Source of the DNA: Cryomorphaceae bacterium | GTDB taxonomy: Bacteria > Bacteroidota > Bacteroidia > Flavobacteriales > Schleiferiaceae | DNA length: 14,639 nt | Direction of reading: 5' to 3' | Assembly: GCA_022565745.1 (NCBI GenBank) | Contig: JAIUMB010000050.1 | Coordinates: 1-14,639 of the forward strand | Shown: piece after piece, positions 1-6,814 of the stretch | Position numbering within the stretch: the stretch's first letter is position 1 | Layout of the letters: each line of letters begins with the position of its first letter | Position numbers and translations under genes: made by a program | The notes under the pieces: model-generated | The model's database searches: none | The model's input: the letters and a program-made list of their open reading frames with translations, nothing else | Told to the model about the DNA's origin: nothing

Positions 1-30
1 CAGACCTCCGACCGATTTAATCTATTGACC
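1..30. repeat. Tail of a probable further repeat copy, cut by the window edge
   Basis: Bases 3-30 match 364-392 as a direct repeat: both begin GACCTCCGAC, then share ATTTAATCTAT and end in CC, with only a few differences between. The second site is the inner end of the left repeat element. The most economical reading is that another copy of the element ends here, so that the left locus is a tandem array. The alternative is that the element is simply flanked by a long direct repeat. The upstream sequence is outside the window. Confidence 0.5.
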
Positions 31-88
31 AATAAATAAACGAATCCGCCGATACTACCAATACATTCTTAATTTTTCATTTTAAAGA

Positions 89-102
89 CGCGATAAATCG
101 CG
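89..102. repeat. CGCGAT-AA-ATCGCG palindrome in left repeat
   Basis: A 14-base sequence with perfect 6-bp arms around AA, set in the context GA...CC. The same motif is kept in the right copy at 9722-9735. Similar GCGAT-ATCGC palindromes are common as dispersed motifs in Bacteroidota and cyanobacterial genomes (from memory). It could form a small hairpin or bind a dimeric protein. Confidence 0.8.
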
Positions 103-125
103 CCTCTATATATCCATCGTAATAA

Positions 126-237
126 TTTTACATCCTACATTTTACATTTTACATCCTACATTTTACACCCTACATTTTACACCCTACATTTTACATCCTA
201 CATTTTACATCCTACATTTTACATTTTACATCTCACA
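126..237. repeat. Tandem heptamer array, 16 units
   Basis: Sixteen uninterrupted 7-bp units with consensus (T/C)(T/C)(T/C)TACA. TTTTACA mostly alternates with TCCTACA or CCCTACA, and the last unit is TCTCACA. The phase is exact from 126 to 237, with no spacer. The right copy has eleven such units, so the array has expanded or contracted by whole units. It lies in non-coding DNA about 210 bp upstream of the membrane protease start, so frame-based phase variation is not possible. Confidence 0.92.
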
Positions 238-267
238 TTTACCCCAGCCACTGCAACCATTCGTAAA

Positions 268-340
268 CCCCTGCGCGCGCAGCGCTCCATGCTTGCGACA
301 GCAACCCATGCGTGCTTAGCACCCCGTGCATGCGCAGCAT
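268..340 (-). repeat. Four tandem 18-19 bp self-complementary units, left copy
   Basis: Reverse complement of the block at 9519-9591: units at 268-285, 286-304, 305-322 and 323-340. Each reads (on the minus strand) roughly N-TGCTG-CGCA-N-GCATGG-R and contains a small palindrome; the first includes the perfect 12-mer CTGCGCGCGCAG at 271-282. The units are diverged from one another, yet the whole block differs from the right copy at a single base. Similar imperfect sequences, diverged from CCATTCGTAAACC, lie on both sides (256-268 and 342-356). Confidence 0.8.
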
Positions 341-449
341 TACCATCCGTACAACCAGACCCCCGACCTCCGACTAATTTAATCTATCAGCCACACTCCC
401 CCCAACAACATTTCAATGCGTATTATTGCACCAACAAAATCGAACGCAC

Positions 450-1133
450 ATGGAGTGGTTTGCGCTCACAATCATTGTTGTTTTTTCCGTCATGTCGATG
501 TTCGTTGGTTTTCGCACCACGTCTTTCGAGAAAGATGATTTCAGGAAGAATATTTACTATTCACTGATTGGCTTGTGCATCATCTACGTACTGGTTCCCA
601 AAGCATTTTGGTTTGCCCCACACGAACTTTGGGCGCCGAAAAGCTGGCTGTTTTTTAAGCGAGAAAGCGATTTGTTATCAGTCATTCTCCCTATTTTTAC
701 TGTCAACCTGATTTTAAGCTTAACCTCCGTTACCTACAAATCAAAAGACCTCATAAGCAAGAAAGAGATTATGGGGTTTCCGGTGACCATGCTGCCCGAT
801 AACTTGAAAAGCATGCGTTCATTTGCATTTGATATTGCTGTTGCAGTGGTGTTTGAAGAACTTGTTTTTCGCCTGGTTTTGTTTTACCTGCTCTTCACCA
901 CCCTGGGAATGACTGGTTGGTGGCTAATTATTGTCTCTTCACTCATCTTCAGTTTGGGACATTCCTATCAAGGTTTGAAAGGGCTTTTCGGCAGTTTTAT
1001 TATTGGCATTTTCTTGGCCATATCCTACATCATCACCGAAAGCATATGGACGCCCATCATCCTTCATTTACTCAATAATGCAGCGTTGATTGTTTATGGC
1101 ATCAAAAGAATACGGTTAATAAACGAGGCATAG
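450..1133 (+). CDS. CPBP-family intramembrane metalloprotease
   Basis: Predicted polytopic inner-membrane protein of 227 residues in the CPBP (CAAX protease and bacteriocin-processing) family, membrane proteases related to eukaryotic Rce1. All three family motifs are present: EELVFR (E136, E137, R141), FSLGH (F167, H171) and HLLNN (H206, N210), which together form the catalytic glutamate and metal-binding site inside the membrane. Hydrophobic stretches at the N terminus, around residues 40-55 and 80-95, and throughout the C-terminal half fit several membrane helices. The ATG at 450 is chosen because it leads straight into the first hydrophobic segment; a TTG at 426 would add eight polar residues. 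The gene starts about 75 bp inside the left repeat and converges on a lipoprotein gene. Substrates in Bacteroidota are unknown. Confidence 0.9.
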   Translation: MEWFALTIIVVFSVMSMFVGFRTTSFEKDDFRKNIYYSLIGLCIIYVLVPKAFWFAPHELWAPKSWLFFKRESDLLSVILPIFTVNLILSLTSVTYKSKDLISKKEIMGFPVTMLPDNLKSMRSFAFDIAVAVVFEELVFRLVLFYLLFTTLGMTGWWLIIVSSLIFSLGHSYQGLKGLFGSFIIGIFLAISYIITESIWTPIILHLLNNAALIVYGIKRIRLINEA

Positions 1134-1162
1134 CCTTGGAAAAAAGAACCACAGACCAAAAA

Positions 1163-1195
1163 AAAAAGCGAAGACCAAACGGTACTTCGCTTTTT
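1163..1195. terminator. Bidirectional terminator between convergent genes
   Basis: AAAAAGCGAAG at 1163-1173 pairs perfectly with CTTCGCTTTTT at 1185-1195 across an 11-nt loop. Each strand therefore ends the stem in a U run. It lies between the stop of the membrane protease (+) and the stop of the lipoprotein (-), as expected for a shared intrinsic terminator. Confidence 0.88.
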
Positions 1196-1215
1196 AAAAT
1201 CAGATGATTGTTCAA

Positions 1216-1881
1216 TTATTGACAGTCGGGACTCAAGCCATGATCTTGTAAAAGGAATCGACCAGAGGCAACCACTTCGTCACCTCCTGTTACAAATGAA
1301 CCACTTCCTACAACAAAGGCGTCAATACCTGAACCCACTTCAAATTCCGAAGCGTTAAACGAGAATTCACCGCCAAAGTCTGCATCTGAAGCAGCCTCTA
1401 CCTTTAAAGTACCACCGGTGATTTTGGCTGTTTTGATCACATTGTTTTGCGTATAGGTGTAATATGCATTGACGGTATTGGCCGATAAATCAATTTCGTC
1501 GCCAACGTTGATGGGGTCAACCGTAAGCATATACACATCCACATCAAAGGTCTTTGTGTAGTCATCAAAATCTGCGTGACCCATGTGAATTTTATAGAAG
1601 GCCGTATCAATCATGCATTCGGGGGAGCCGTCGCTTTCTACCATCGTAGCACTACCCACTTGATTGTGATCATATAAAGACGTTGTTAAACAAGAACTTC
1701 CTATCATAGAAAACGCTTGTTGGTGTTGCTCGTTGGCAAACTGAGGCATGTTGTCACAAGATTGCTCAGTCCCACCGTTACCATTGTCTCCGTTTTGATC
1801 ATTCGCATCATCATCGCTTGAACAACTGGTCGTAAATAATAATGACACACTGAAAAATAGCAGTTTAGGAAAAAATTTCAT
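1216..1881 (-). CDS. Surface-type lipoprotein of unknown function
   Basis: A 221-residue lipoprotein. The N terminus MKFFPKLLFF... is a type II signal peptide ending in LFTTSC, with the lipidated residue at C20. The following SSDDD run resembles the acidic export signal of surface-exposed Bacteroidota lipoproteins, so an outer-leaflet location is inferred. A low-complexity D/N/G linker (about 21-38) follows. The rest is beta-rich with many acidic and glycine residues and four further cysteines (C42, C64, C89 and one next to the C terminus), enough for two disulfides. I do not recognise the domain. The ATG at 1881 is chosen because it starts the signal peptide; an in-frame upstream ATG at 1935 would bury it. 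It lies 90 bp downstream of the universal stress gene on the same strand and may be co-transcribed. Confidence 0.85.
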   Translation of the reverse strand: MKFFPKLLFFSVSLLFTTSCSSDDDANDQNGDNGNGGTEQSCDNMPQFANEQHQQAFSMIGSSCLTTSLYDHNQVGSATMVESDGSPECMIDTAFYKIHMGHADFDDYTKTFDVDVYMLTVDPINVGDEIDLSANTVNAYYTYTQNNVIKTAKITGGTLKVEAASDADFGGEFSFNASEFEVGSGIDAFVVGSGSFVTGGDEVVASGRFLLQDHGLSPDCQ

Positions 1882-1971
1882 AATAATTGGTTTTAAGTGT
1901 CCCGCAAAAGCATACCATACCACAGGACACACCAAATCTGCTCGATGTCAATTATGAGCTACGAATGCAAG

Positions 1972-2787
1972 TTACCTTGTTTCCTGCAGCGCCAAATATG
2001 GAATACTAGCGTGATAAGCGACTTTACTGCTTATGCTTCTTCTAAACAAGCCTTCGAAAAAGCTGTAATTACGAGACATGAGTGCCACCATATCGGCGCC
2101 GTGTTTGGCCGCATAATCTAGTATACCTTCCTCTACACTGTCGGCGTGCAGCACTTCATATTCGTGTTTTACCGGCTCTAGAATCGGACTGATTCTGGCT
2201 TTGGCTTCGGCGAGTATTTTTTCGTCTATATCGTAGTTCACCACTACGTGTGCAACGGTTATTTTGGCATCAAAAAGAGCGGCAATGGTCTTCAACTCTC
2301 CCAGTGCTTTGTCTGCTTTTTTACTTCTAAAGTCTGATCCATAGACGATGTGGTTTATCTCAGTAAATGCCTTTTCTTGAGGAATTGACAATACCGGACA
2401 ATCGACATTGTGGAGAATTGCAGCGGCATTGGAACCGATCAACACTTCTTCTAACCCACTTGCGCCTTTGGTGCCGAGCACCACCATATCGGCCTTAAAA
2501 TCTTCAACAGCTTCTTTGACAACACGAATGGGGTTACCCATTTTAATTTCTGCCGAATAATTAACACCGGCACTTTTTAGCTTTTCCGTTACCTTAGTCA
2601 TTGCCTCTTCGGCATTTTTTTTCATAACATCTAAGAGGGAGTGCGTCATGATGGTTTCTGCATATGGGAGGTCATAGGCATTTACAGCAATGATTTTAGC
2701 GTCTGTGCGACGAGCGATTTCTATGGCAAATTCCATTGCTTTTTCAGCACCTTTACTAAAGTCGGTTGGGAAAATGATTGTTTGCAT
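1972..2787 (-). CDS. Universal stress protein, tandem UspA domains
   Basis: A 271-residue cytoplasmic protein with two universal-stress domains, about 1-137 and 144-268. The first starts with the typical MQTIIFPTDFS strand and keeps the ATP-binding signature G-x2-G-x9-G-S (G105, G108, G118, S119). In the second domain the equivalent loop reads SRNYSFFEGLFRRSIS and has lost those glycines, so only the first half is likely to bind nucleotide. Tandem proteins of this size are common in Bacteroidota and are usually linked to starvation, redox or energy stress (family knowledge). A perfect inverted repeat lies just upstream. The next gene downstream is the lipoprotein, on the same strand. Confidence 0.93.
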   Translation of the reverse strand: MQTIIFPTDFSKGAEKAMEFAIEIARRTDAKIIAVNAYDLPYAETIMTHSLLDVMKKNAEEAMTKVTEKLKSAGVNYSAEIKMGNPIRVVKEAVEDFKADMVVLGTKGASGLEEVLIGSNAAAILHNVDCPVLSIPQEKAFTEINHIVYGSDFRSKKADKALGELKTIAALFDAKITVAHVVVNYDIDEKILAEAKARISPILEPVKHEYEVLHADSVEEGILDYAAKHGADMVALMSRNYSFFEGLFRRSISSKVAYHASIPYLALQETR

Positions 2788-2816
2788 GGCTCTTTTAAAT
2801 TTGAAGCCGAATATAG

Positions 2817-2835
2817 GACGATTTTTTTAATCGTC
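2817..2835 (-). promoter_or_regulatory. Inverted repeat in the universal stress gene leader
   Basis: GACGATT at 2817-2823 and AATCGTC at 2829-2835 are perfect 7-bp arms around five T residues, about 30-48 bp upstream of the ATG. On the minus strand a -7-like AATGTTTG (imperfect against TAnnTTTG) lies immediately upstream, so the repeat would fall at the transcript start, either as an operator or as a 5' leader hairpin. The role is inferred. Confidence 0.45.
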
Positions 2836-2917
2836 AAACATTATTCCCTGTTTTGTTATTATTGTAATATGGGTAATGTGTTGTTTTAACAAAATCATTA
2901 ACTTCAATGAGCATATC

Positions 2918-3374
2918 ATGTCTAATGAGGAAACACTGAACGAAAACATTTACACCTTAGTTACCGACGATAGTGGCGAAGAGCGAAGTTGAGCCAATAT
3001 ACCCGATGAGGCATGTGAAGATGTACCAACGGGTTTTGTACGCAATGCGCTCAGTGGTGTATGCAGCAAATTGGCCGAGCAACTGGCGAGTCCGGGATTA
3101 ATTTTACCTTGGTTACTATCTGCGGCAGGAGCATCTTCTTTTTTTGCTGGCGCATTGGTCCCCATCAAAGACGCGGGTTCACTATTGCCTCAACTCGCCG
3201 TATCGGGCAGAATCAGAAAGATCAAGAAAAGAAAAAAGCCTTGGACTTACGCGGCCATTATTCGTTGTACTTGGCGTCATTTCCGAAATCTTCTCTGTAA
3301 ACGCTATGCTTGGGACACTCTCCATCATTTCATTGACAAGTGCTTTCTTTCCGTGGGGCTTAAATGAAGTTTAA
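2918..3374 (+). pseudogene. Truncated, frameshifted MFS transporter remnant
   Basis: From ATG 2918 the frame reads MSNEETLNENIYTLVTDD, meets TGA at 2990-2992, then continues in the same frame with IPDEAC, VPTGF, a KLAEQLASPG segment, a first membrane helix ending in FFAGALVPIKDAGSLLPQ, and the basic loop GRIRKIKKRKKPW. These are the N-terminal landmarks of a family of major facilitator transporters that I recognise from many Proteobacteria and Bacteroidota. Near 3250-3270 the homology moves to the +1 frame (VVLGVISEIFSVNAMLGTLS) and ends at TAA 3372-3374. About 150 codons remain of the 400 or more in the family. Stop codon, frameshift and loss of the 3' part together argue for a dead gene. 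Several small open frames here are fragments or shadows of it. Confidence 0.8.
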
Positions 3375-3405
3375 AAAGAAGGAAAAACCACTTGACTATT
3401 GACGT

Positions 3406-3413
3406 TATATTTG
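3406..3413 (+). promoter_or_regulatory. -7 element of the TonB receptor promoter
   Basis: TATATTTG fits the Bacteroidota -7 consensus TAnnTTTG and lies 20 bp upstream of the receptor ATG. A TTG at 3392-3394 is too close (11 bp) to be an ideal -33 element, so only the -7 box is supported. Confidence 0.55.
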
Positions 3414-3433
3414 CGCCAACTAATGGCACATAA

Positions 3434-5734
3434 ATGACAAAGTTCTATCTCACAATCACTTTATTATTTACCGCTCTGTCAAATTTTGGACAAACCATCA
3501 CCATCAGCGGTTTTGTTGAAGATGCAGAATCCGCTGAGCGATTAATTGGCGTAAACGTTTACCAAATCGATGGGAAGCGCGGCACCGTAACCAACAACTT
3601 CGGATTCTTTAGCTTAACCATTCCAAAGAATGAGGCTCAAATCCGATTTTCTTATATTGGATACGATCAGGTTGACATCACAGTAAAAAGCGATACATTT
3701 ATTGCGGTGATGGCCCTGAATCAATCGGGCACTGAATTAGAAAAAGTAACGGTGAGCTCTGGGGTTTCTCGTGCCGAGCAAACACAAATGAGCTCGGTCA
3801 ACATCGACATAAAACAAGTTAAAAAGATACCAGCACTTTTTGGTGAGATTGACATCCTTCGCACCCTTCAATTCTTACCGGGTGTGCAAAGTGGAAATGA
3901 AGGCAATATTGGGCTTTATGTGCGCGGTGGTGGTCCCGACCAAAACCTTATCCTCATCGATGGCGTACCGGTGTACAACGTCAGCCACCTCTTTGGCTTC
4001 TACAGCGTTTTTAATGCCGATGCCATCAAGAGTGCCGAGTTAATTAAAGGCGGATTTCCCGCGCGTTTTGGAGGGCGACTGAGCTCTGTATTGGACATTA
4101 CCATGAAAGACGGCGATATGAAACGCATTCGCGGTGAAGGTTCTATTGGTTTGATCTCGTCAAAATTGACCTTGGAGGGTCCGATTATTAAGGACAAAAC
4201 TTCCTTTATGATATCCGGGCGACGTACCTATATCGATGCCTTGGCGCAACCATTTATTGCTATGACAGAACCTGGCGCGCGTGCAGGCTACTACTTCGGA
4301 GATTTTAACATTAAGGTCAACCACAAGTTTAGCGACAAAGACCGACTGTATGCCAGTTACTTTTTTAATACCGATAAATTTTACTTTAGATTTCAGGATG
4401 ATTTCGACAACAGTAGAGCCAATCTAAACTGGGGAAATAACGTCGCCTCACTGCGTTGGAGTCACTTGTTTTCATCGAAGTTATTTATGAACGTTACGGC
4501 TACATATACGCGCTACGAGTGGGGAAGTCGGGCACAAGAACAGAGTGAAGGTTTTGACTTGGCCCTTCGACTTAGATCCAATATTGAAGACTACGGGCTG
4601 AAATCGGATTTTGAATACCACCCCAACAGTCAAAATCACATCCGTTTTGGAACCAATTACATACGCCATAATTTTAGACCCAGCATTTTCCAATTTACCG
4701 TACAAGAATTTGATCAACCCGAAGAAGATATTCTAAACCAAGCCGAACAATTTATTTCTGATGAGGCCGCTTTATACATAGAAAACGATCAAATCCTCAC
4801 CGATAAAATTAAAGTCAACTACGGTTTACACTACAATTTATACCGCATCCGCGACACTTACTACCAAAGTTTACAACCAAGAGCTTCGGGTCGTTACTTG
4901 TTAGACAGTCAATCATCCATTAAACTCAGTTTTGCGAGAATGCAGCAGTTTTTACACTTGCTGTCGAGCAACAATGGCGTAGGTCTTCCCTCTGACCTTT
5001 GGGTACCTGCAACCGACATCATTCCTCCTATGATGGCCGACCAAGTGGCATTGGGATGGATACGTACGTTTAAAGACAACACCTACGAAGTGAGTGTGGA
5101 AGGGTTTTACAAACATATGACCGATTTAATCGAGTATCGAGCTGGTAGCGCGTTTATCAATCCCAACGACTGGCAATCAAGAGTGGAGACGGGCGGAACT
5201 GGTTGGGTATATGGCGGAGAGGTGTTTTTTCAAAAAAGAAGAGGAGACCTAACAGGCTGGGTAGGCTACACCTTGAGTTGGAACAATCGACAGTTCGCCA
5301 ATCTCAACAACGGCAATGTTTACCCCTATCGATTCGATCGCCGACACGATATTTCTGTGGTCATGACCTACGACATCACCAAAAAAATTGACGTTTCTGC
5401 AACTTGGGTTTACGGAACAGGTATCGCCACGAATATTCCCTTATATTATGTTAGCACGCAGTTTCCTCAAGGAGGAGGACAAACCAGTGTGGCTCAGTAT
5501 GGCGACCTCAACAGTTTTAGATTTCCCGCCTATCACCGCGGTGATGTCTCCATTAATTTTCACAAAAAGAAAAAGAAATTCGAACGTACATGGAACATAA
5601 GCGTCTACAATGTTTACAATCGTCTGAATACATTTTTCATATTTGACCAAGTTCAACCCAACGGCGATGTGGCATTTCGACAAGTCGCCCTATTTCCCAT
5701 ACTGCCCTCGGTTAGCTACCGCGTTGCTTTTTAA
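3434..5734 (+). CDS. TonB-dependent outer-membrane receptor
   Basis: A 766-residue outer-membrane active transporter, energised through TonB-ExbBD. Signal peptide: about 1-20 (MTKFYLTITLLF...SNFGQ). A carboxypeptidase-like regulatory beta-sandwich covers about 22-105 (ISGFVEDAESAERLIGVNVY, TNNFGFFSL, FSYIGYD). The plug domain follows (about 120-235) with IDILRTLQFLPGVQ, YVRGGGPDQNLILIDGVPVY and ELIKGGFPARFGGRLSSVLD. The remainder is a barrel rich in aromatic beta strands that ends in the terminal phenylalanine typical of outer-membrane barrels. The length is normal and no frameshift is seen. The next gene encodes a DUF4249 lipoprotein, the usual partner of this receptor type in Bacteroidota. 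No neighbouring enzyme identifies the substrate, so it is left open. Confidence 0.95.
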   Translation: MTKFYLTITLLFTALSNFGQTITISGFVEDAESAERLIGVNVYQIDGKRGTVTNNFGFFSLTIPKNEAQIRFSYIGYDQVDITVKSDTFIAVMALNQSGTELEKVTVSSGVSRAEQTQMSSVNIDIKQVKKIPALFGEIDILRTLQFLPGVQSGNEGNIGLYVRGGGPDQNLILIDGVPVYNVSHLFGFYSVFNADAIKSAELIKGGFPARFGGRLSSVLDITMKDGDMKRIRGEGSIGLISSKLTLEGPIIKDKTSFMISGRRTYIDALAQPFIAMTEPGARAGYYFGDFNIKVNHKFSDKDRLYASYFFNTDKFYFRFQDDFDNSRANLNWGNNVASLRWSHLFSSKLFMNVTATYTRYEWGSRAQEQSEGFDLALRLRSNIEDYGLKSDFEYHPNSQNHIRFGTNYIRHNFRPSIFQFTVQEFDQPEEDILNQAEQFISDEAALYIENDQILTDKIKVNYGLHYNLYRIRDTYYQSLQPRASGRYLLDSQSSIKLSFARMQQFLHLLSSNNGVGLPSDLWVPATDIIPPMMADQVALGWIRTFKDNTYEVSVEGFYKHMTDLIEYRAGSAFINPNDWQSRVETGGTGWVYGGEVFFQKRRGDLTGWVGYTLSWNNRQFANLNNGNVYPYRFDRRHDISVVMTYDITKKIDVSATWVYGTGIATNIPLYYVSTQFPQGGGQTSVAQYGDLNSFRFPAYHRGDVSINFHKKKKKFERTWNISVYNVYNRLNTFFIFDQVQPNGDVAFRQVALFPILPSVSYRVAF

Positions 5735-5785
5735 ATACAAATGTTATTCATGAACACCGCGTTGAACCATTTTAAAACAAAACGA

Positions 5786-6793
5786 ATGAAACGTTTATAT
5801 CACAGACCACTGTTGTACCTCGCCAGTATATTTGCGATGGCTTCATGCAGCCAAATCATTGATGTTGATATTCCAGAACATGAGCCCCTATGGACGTTTA
5901 GCGGTAACATCACAGCCGGTGAGGCGTATTATGGTTTACCTTCTGGCAACGACACCCTAAGAATTTTCAATTACTTCATTTTAGGTGACCCGATCAATCT
6001 CAATGAACCCCACTCTCCCGGCGGAATTAAAACAGTATTTGCACTGAGTAAAACCATTGCACTTAACAACAGAAACAACAATCACACCTTCTTTGACGAC
6101 GGAGAAATGCTGATTTTTAAAGAAGGTGATCTTGTAGAAAATCCAACTGTATCTAACGATATGACATTTGATGAAACGCCGAGGTACGTATCAGAACTTG
6201 AGTATGAACCTGAAGCAACTTACTTGTTTCAGATGAGCACCAATGATGATATTACGCTTACCGCTACGCAAACCATGCCTAAAAAAGTAGAACCGCGAAA
6301 CATACGTGTTGAAGAAAGCAATACAGAGTTTATCGTTAGGTTTACGATCGACGATCCCTCAGGTGTGAATCACTACTTATTTCAATGCTACCAAATATAC
6401 AATGGCTCATTTGGTGGCACTTCTGATCAATTGGAGTTCAACATAACCAATCCAAATTTTTTCTGGTACTTTGAAGATTTTGATTTTTTTGAAGACAGCA
6501 GTCCTTATAGACGAACAGGCGTACTTCCGGATATAGAGTTTAATGGTCAAAGTCAAGAAATAGAAATGCGTATACGAAAAAATGAGCATCTGGAAGGCAT
6601 TTCACCCAATAAGAAACTGCTTATTGAAATCAGCTCATTGAGTTTGGCCATGCACCGCTACTTTCAAAGTTATGCGCAAACCAGCACTGGTTTTACACCC
6701 TTTTCAGAACCTGTGATCTTAAATTTTAATGTTGAAAATGGTCTTGGTGCAGTTGTCGCGGTCACAACCTCATTTTTAGAAATTGAACTATAA
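5786..6793 (+). CDS. DUF4249-family lipoprotein, receptor partner
   Basis: A 335-residue predicted lipoprotein. The signal peptide MKRLYHRPLLYLASIFAMASC ends at the lipidated C21. The body fits DUF4249 (PF14054): an N-terminal IIDVDIPEHEP and FSGNITAG strand pair, a middle EATYLFQMST...TATQTMPKKVEP segment, and a C-terminal EPVILNFNVENGLGAVVAV, the family's usual ending. These lipoproteins are almost always encoded directly after a carboxypeptidase-domain TonB receptor and are thought to help it at the outer membrane, by analogy with SusD; the function is unproven. The start at 5786 places the signal peptide at the N terminus; ATGs at 5741 and 5750 would add 12-15 polar residues. The 51-bp gap to the receptor fits one operon. 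Confidence 0.9.
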   Translation: MKRLYHRPLLYLASIFAMASCSQIIDVDIPEHEPLWTFSGNITAGEAYYGLPSGNDTLRIFNYFILGDPINLNEPHSPGGIKTVFALSKTIALNNRNNNHTFFDDGEMLIFKEGDLVENPTVSNDMTFDETPRYVSELEYEPEATYLFQMSTNDDITLTATQTMPKKVEPRNIRVEESNTEFIVRFTIDDPSGVNHYLFQCYQIYNGSFGGTSDQLEFNITNPNFFWYFEDFDFFEDSSPYRRTGVLPDIEFNGQSQEIEMRIRKNEHLEGISPNKKLLIEISSLSLAMHRYFQSYAQTSTGFTPFSEPVILNFNVENGLGAVVAVTTSFLEIEL

Positions 6794-6810
6794 AATGTTC
6801 ATTATCTTTG
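6783..6810 (+). promoter_or_regulatory. Promoter of the amidase gene, inside the end of the DUF4249 gene
   Basis: TTG at 6783-6785 and TATCTTTG at 6803-6810 are 17 bp apart and match the Bacteroidota -33/-7 pattern. The -33 lies within the last codons of the preceding gene. The -7 ends only 4 bp before the ATG at 6815, so the transcript would be leaderless or nearly so, unless translation starts at the internal ATG at 6854. Confidence 0.55.
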
Positions 6811-6814
6811 ACTC

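Larger units (their letters stand above)
28..374 (-). repeat. Modular non-coding repeat element, left copy
   Basis: This stretch matches the reverse complement of about 9491-9790 along its whole length, apart from small indels and a different number of tandem heptamers. The segment 238-360 differs from the other copy at only about three positions. Order from the left: an AT-rich end, the palindrome CGCGATAAATCGCG at 89-102, a 7-bp tandem array at 126-237, a short spacer containing CCAGCCACTGCAACC, four GC-rich 18-19 bp units at 268-340, and an end near CCTCCGAC at 366-374. It carries no credible gene: the small open frames that cross it are translations of the repeat. The edges are set by where the two copies stop matching. 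No terminal inverted repeat or transposase is seen. Confidence 0.88.

Noticed and set aside
126..237. CRISPR array
   Set aside because: The units are 7 bp and contiguous with no spacers, and no cas gene is in the window.
426..449. TTG start for the CPBP protease
   Set aside because: It would add eight polar residues before the first membrane segment; the ATG at 450 is the better start.
289..567. Open frame across the left repeat (MLATATHACLAPRACAALPSV...)
   Set aside because: The same peptide start appears in the right copy at 9570 on the minus strand only because both translate the GC-rich repeat block. The rest of each frame differs, so this is a repeat shadow and not a gene.
450..1133. 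Abortive-infection or bacteriocin-immunity defence system based on the CPBP gene
   Set aside because: The motifs support the protease family only. No toxin, bacteriocin or defence partner lies beside it; the neighbours are a lipoprotein and a universal stress gene.
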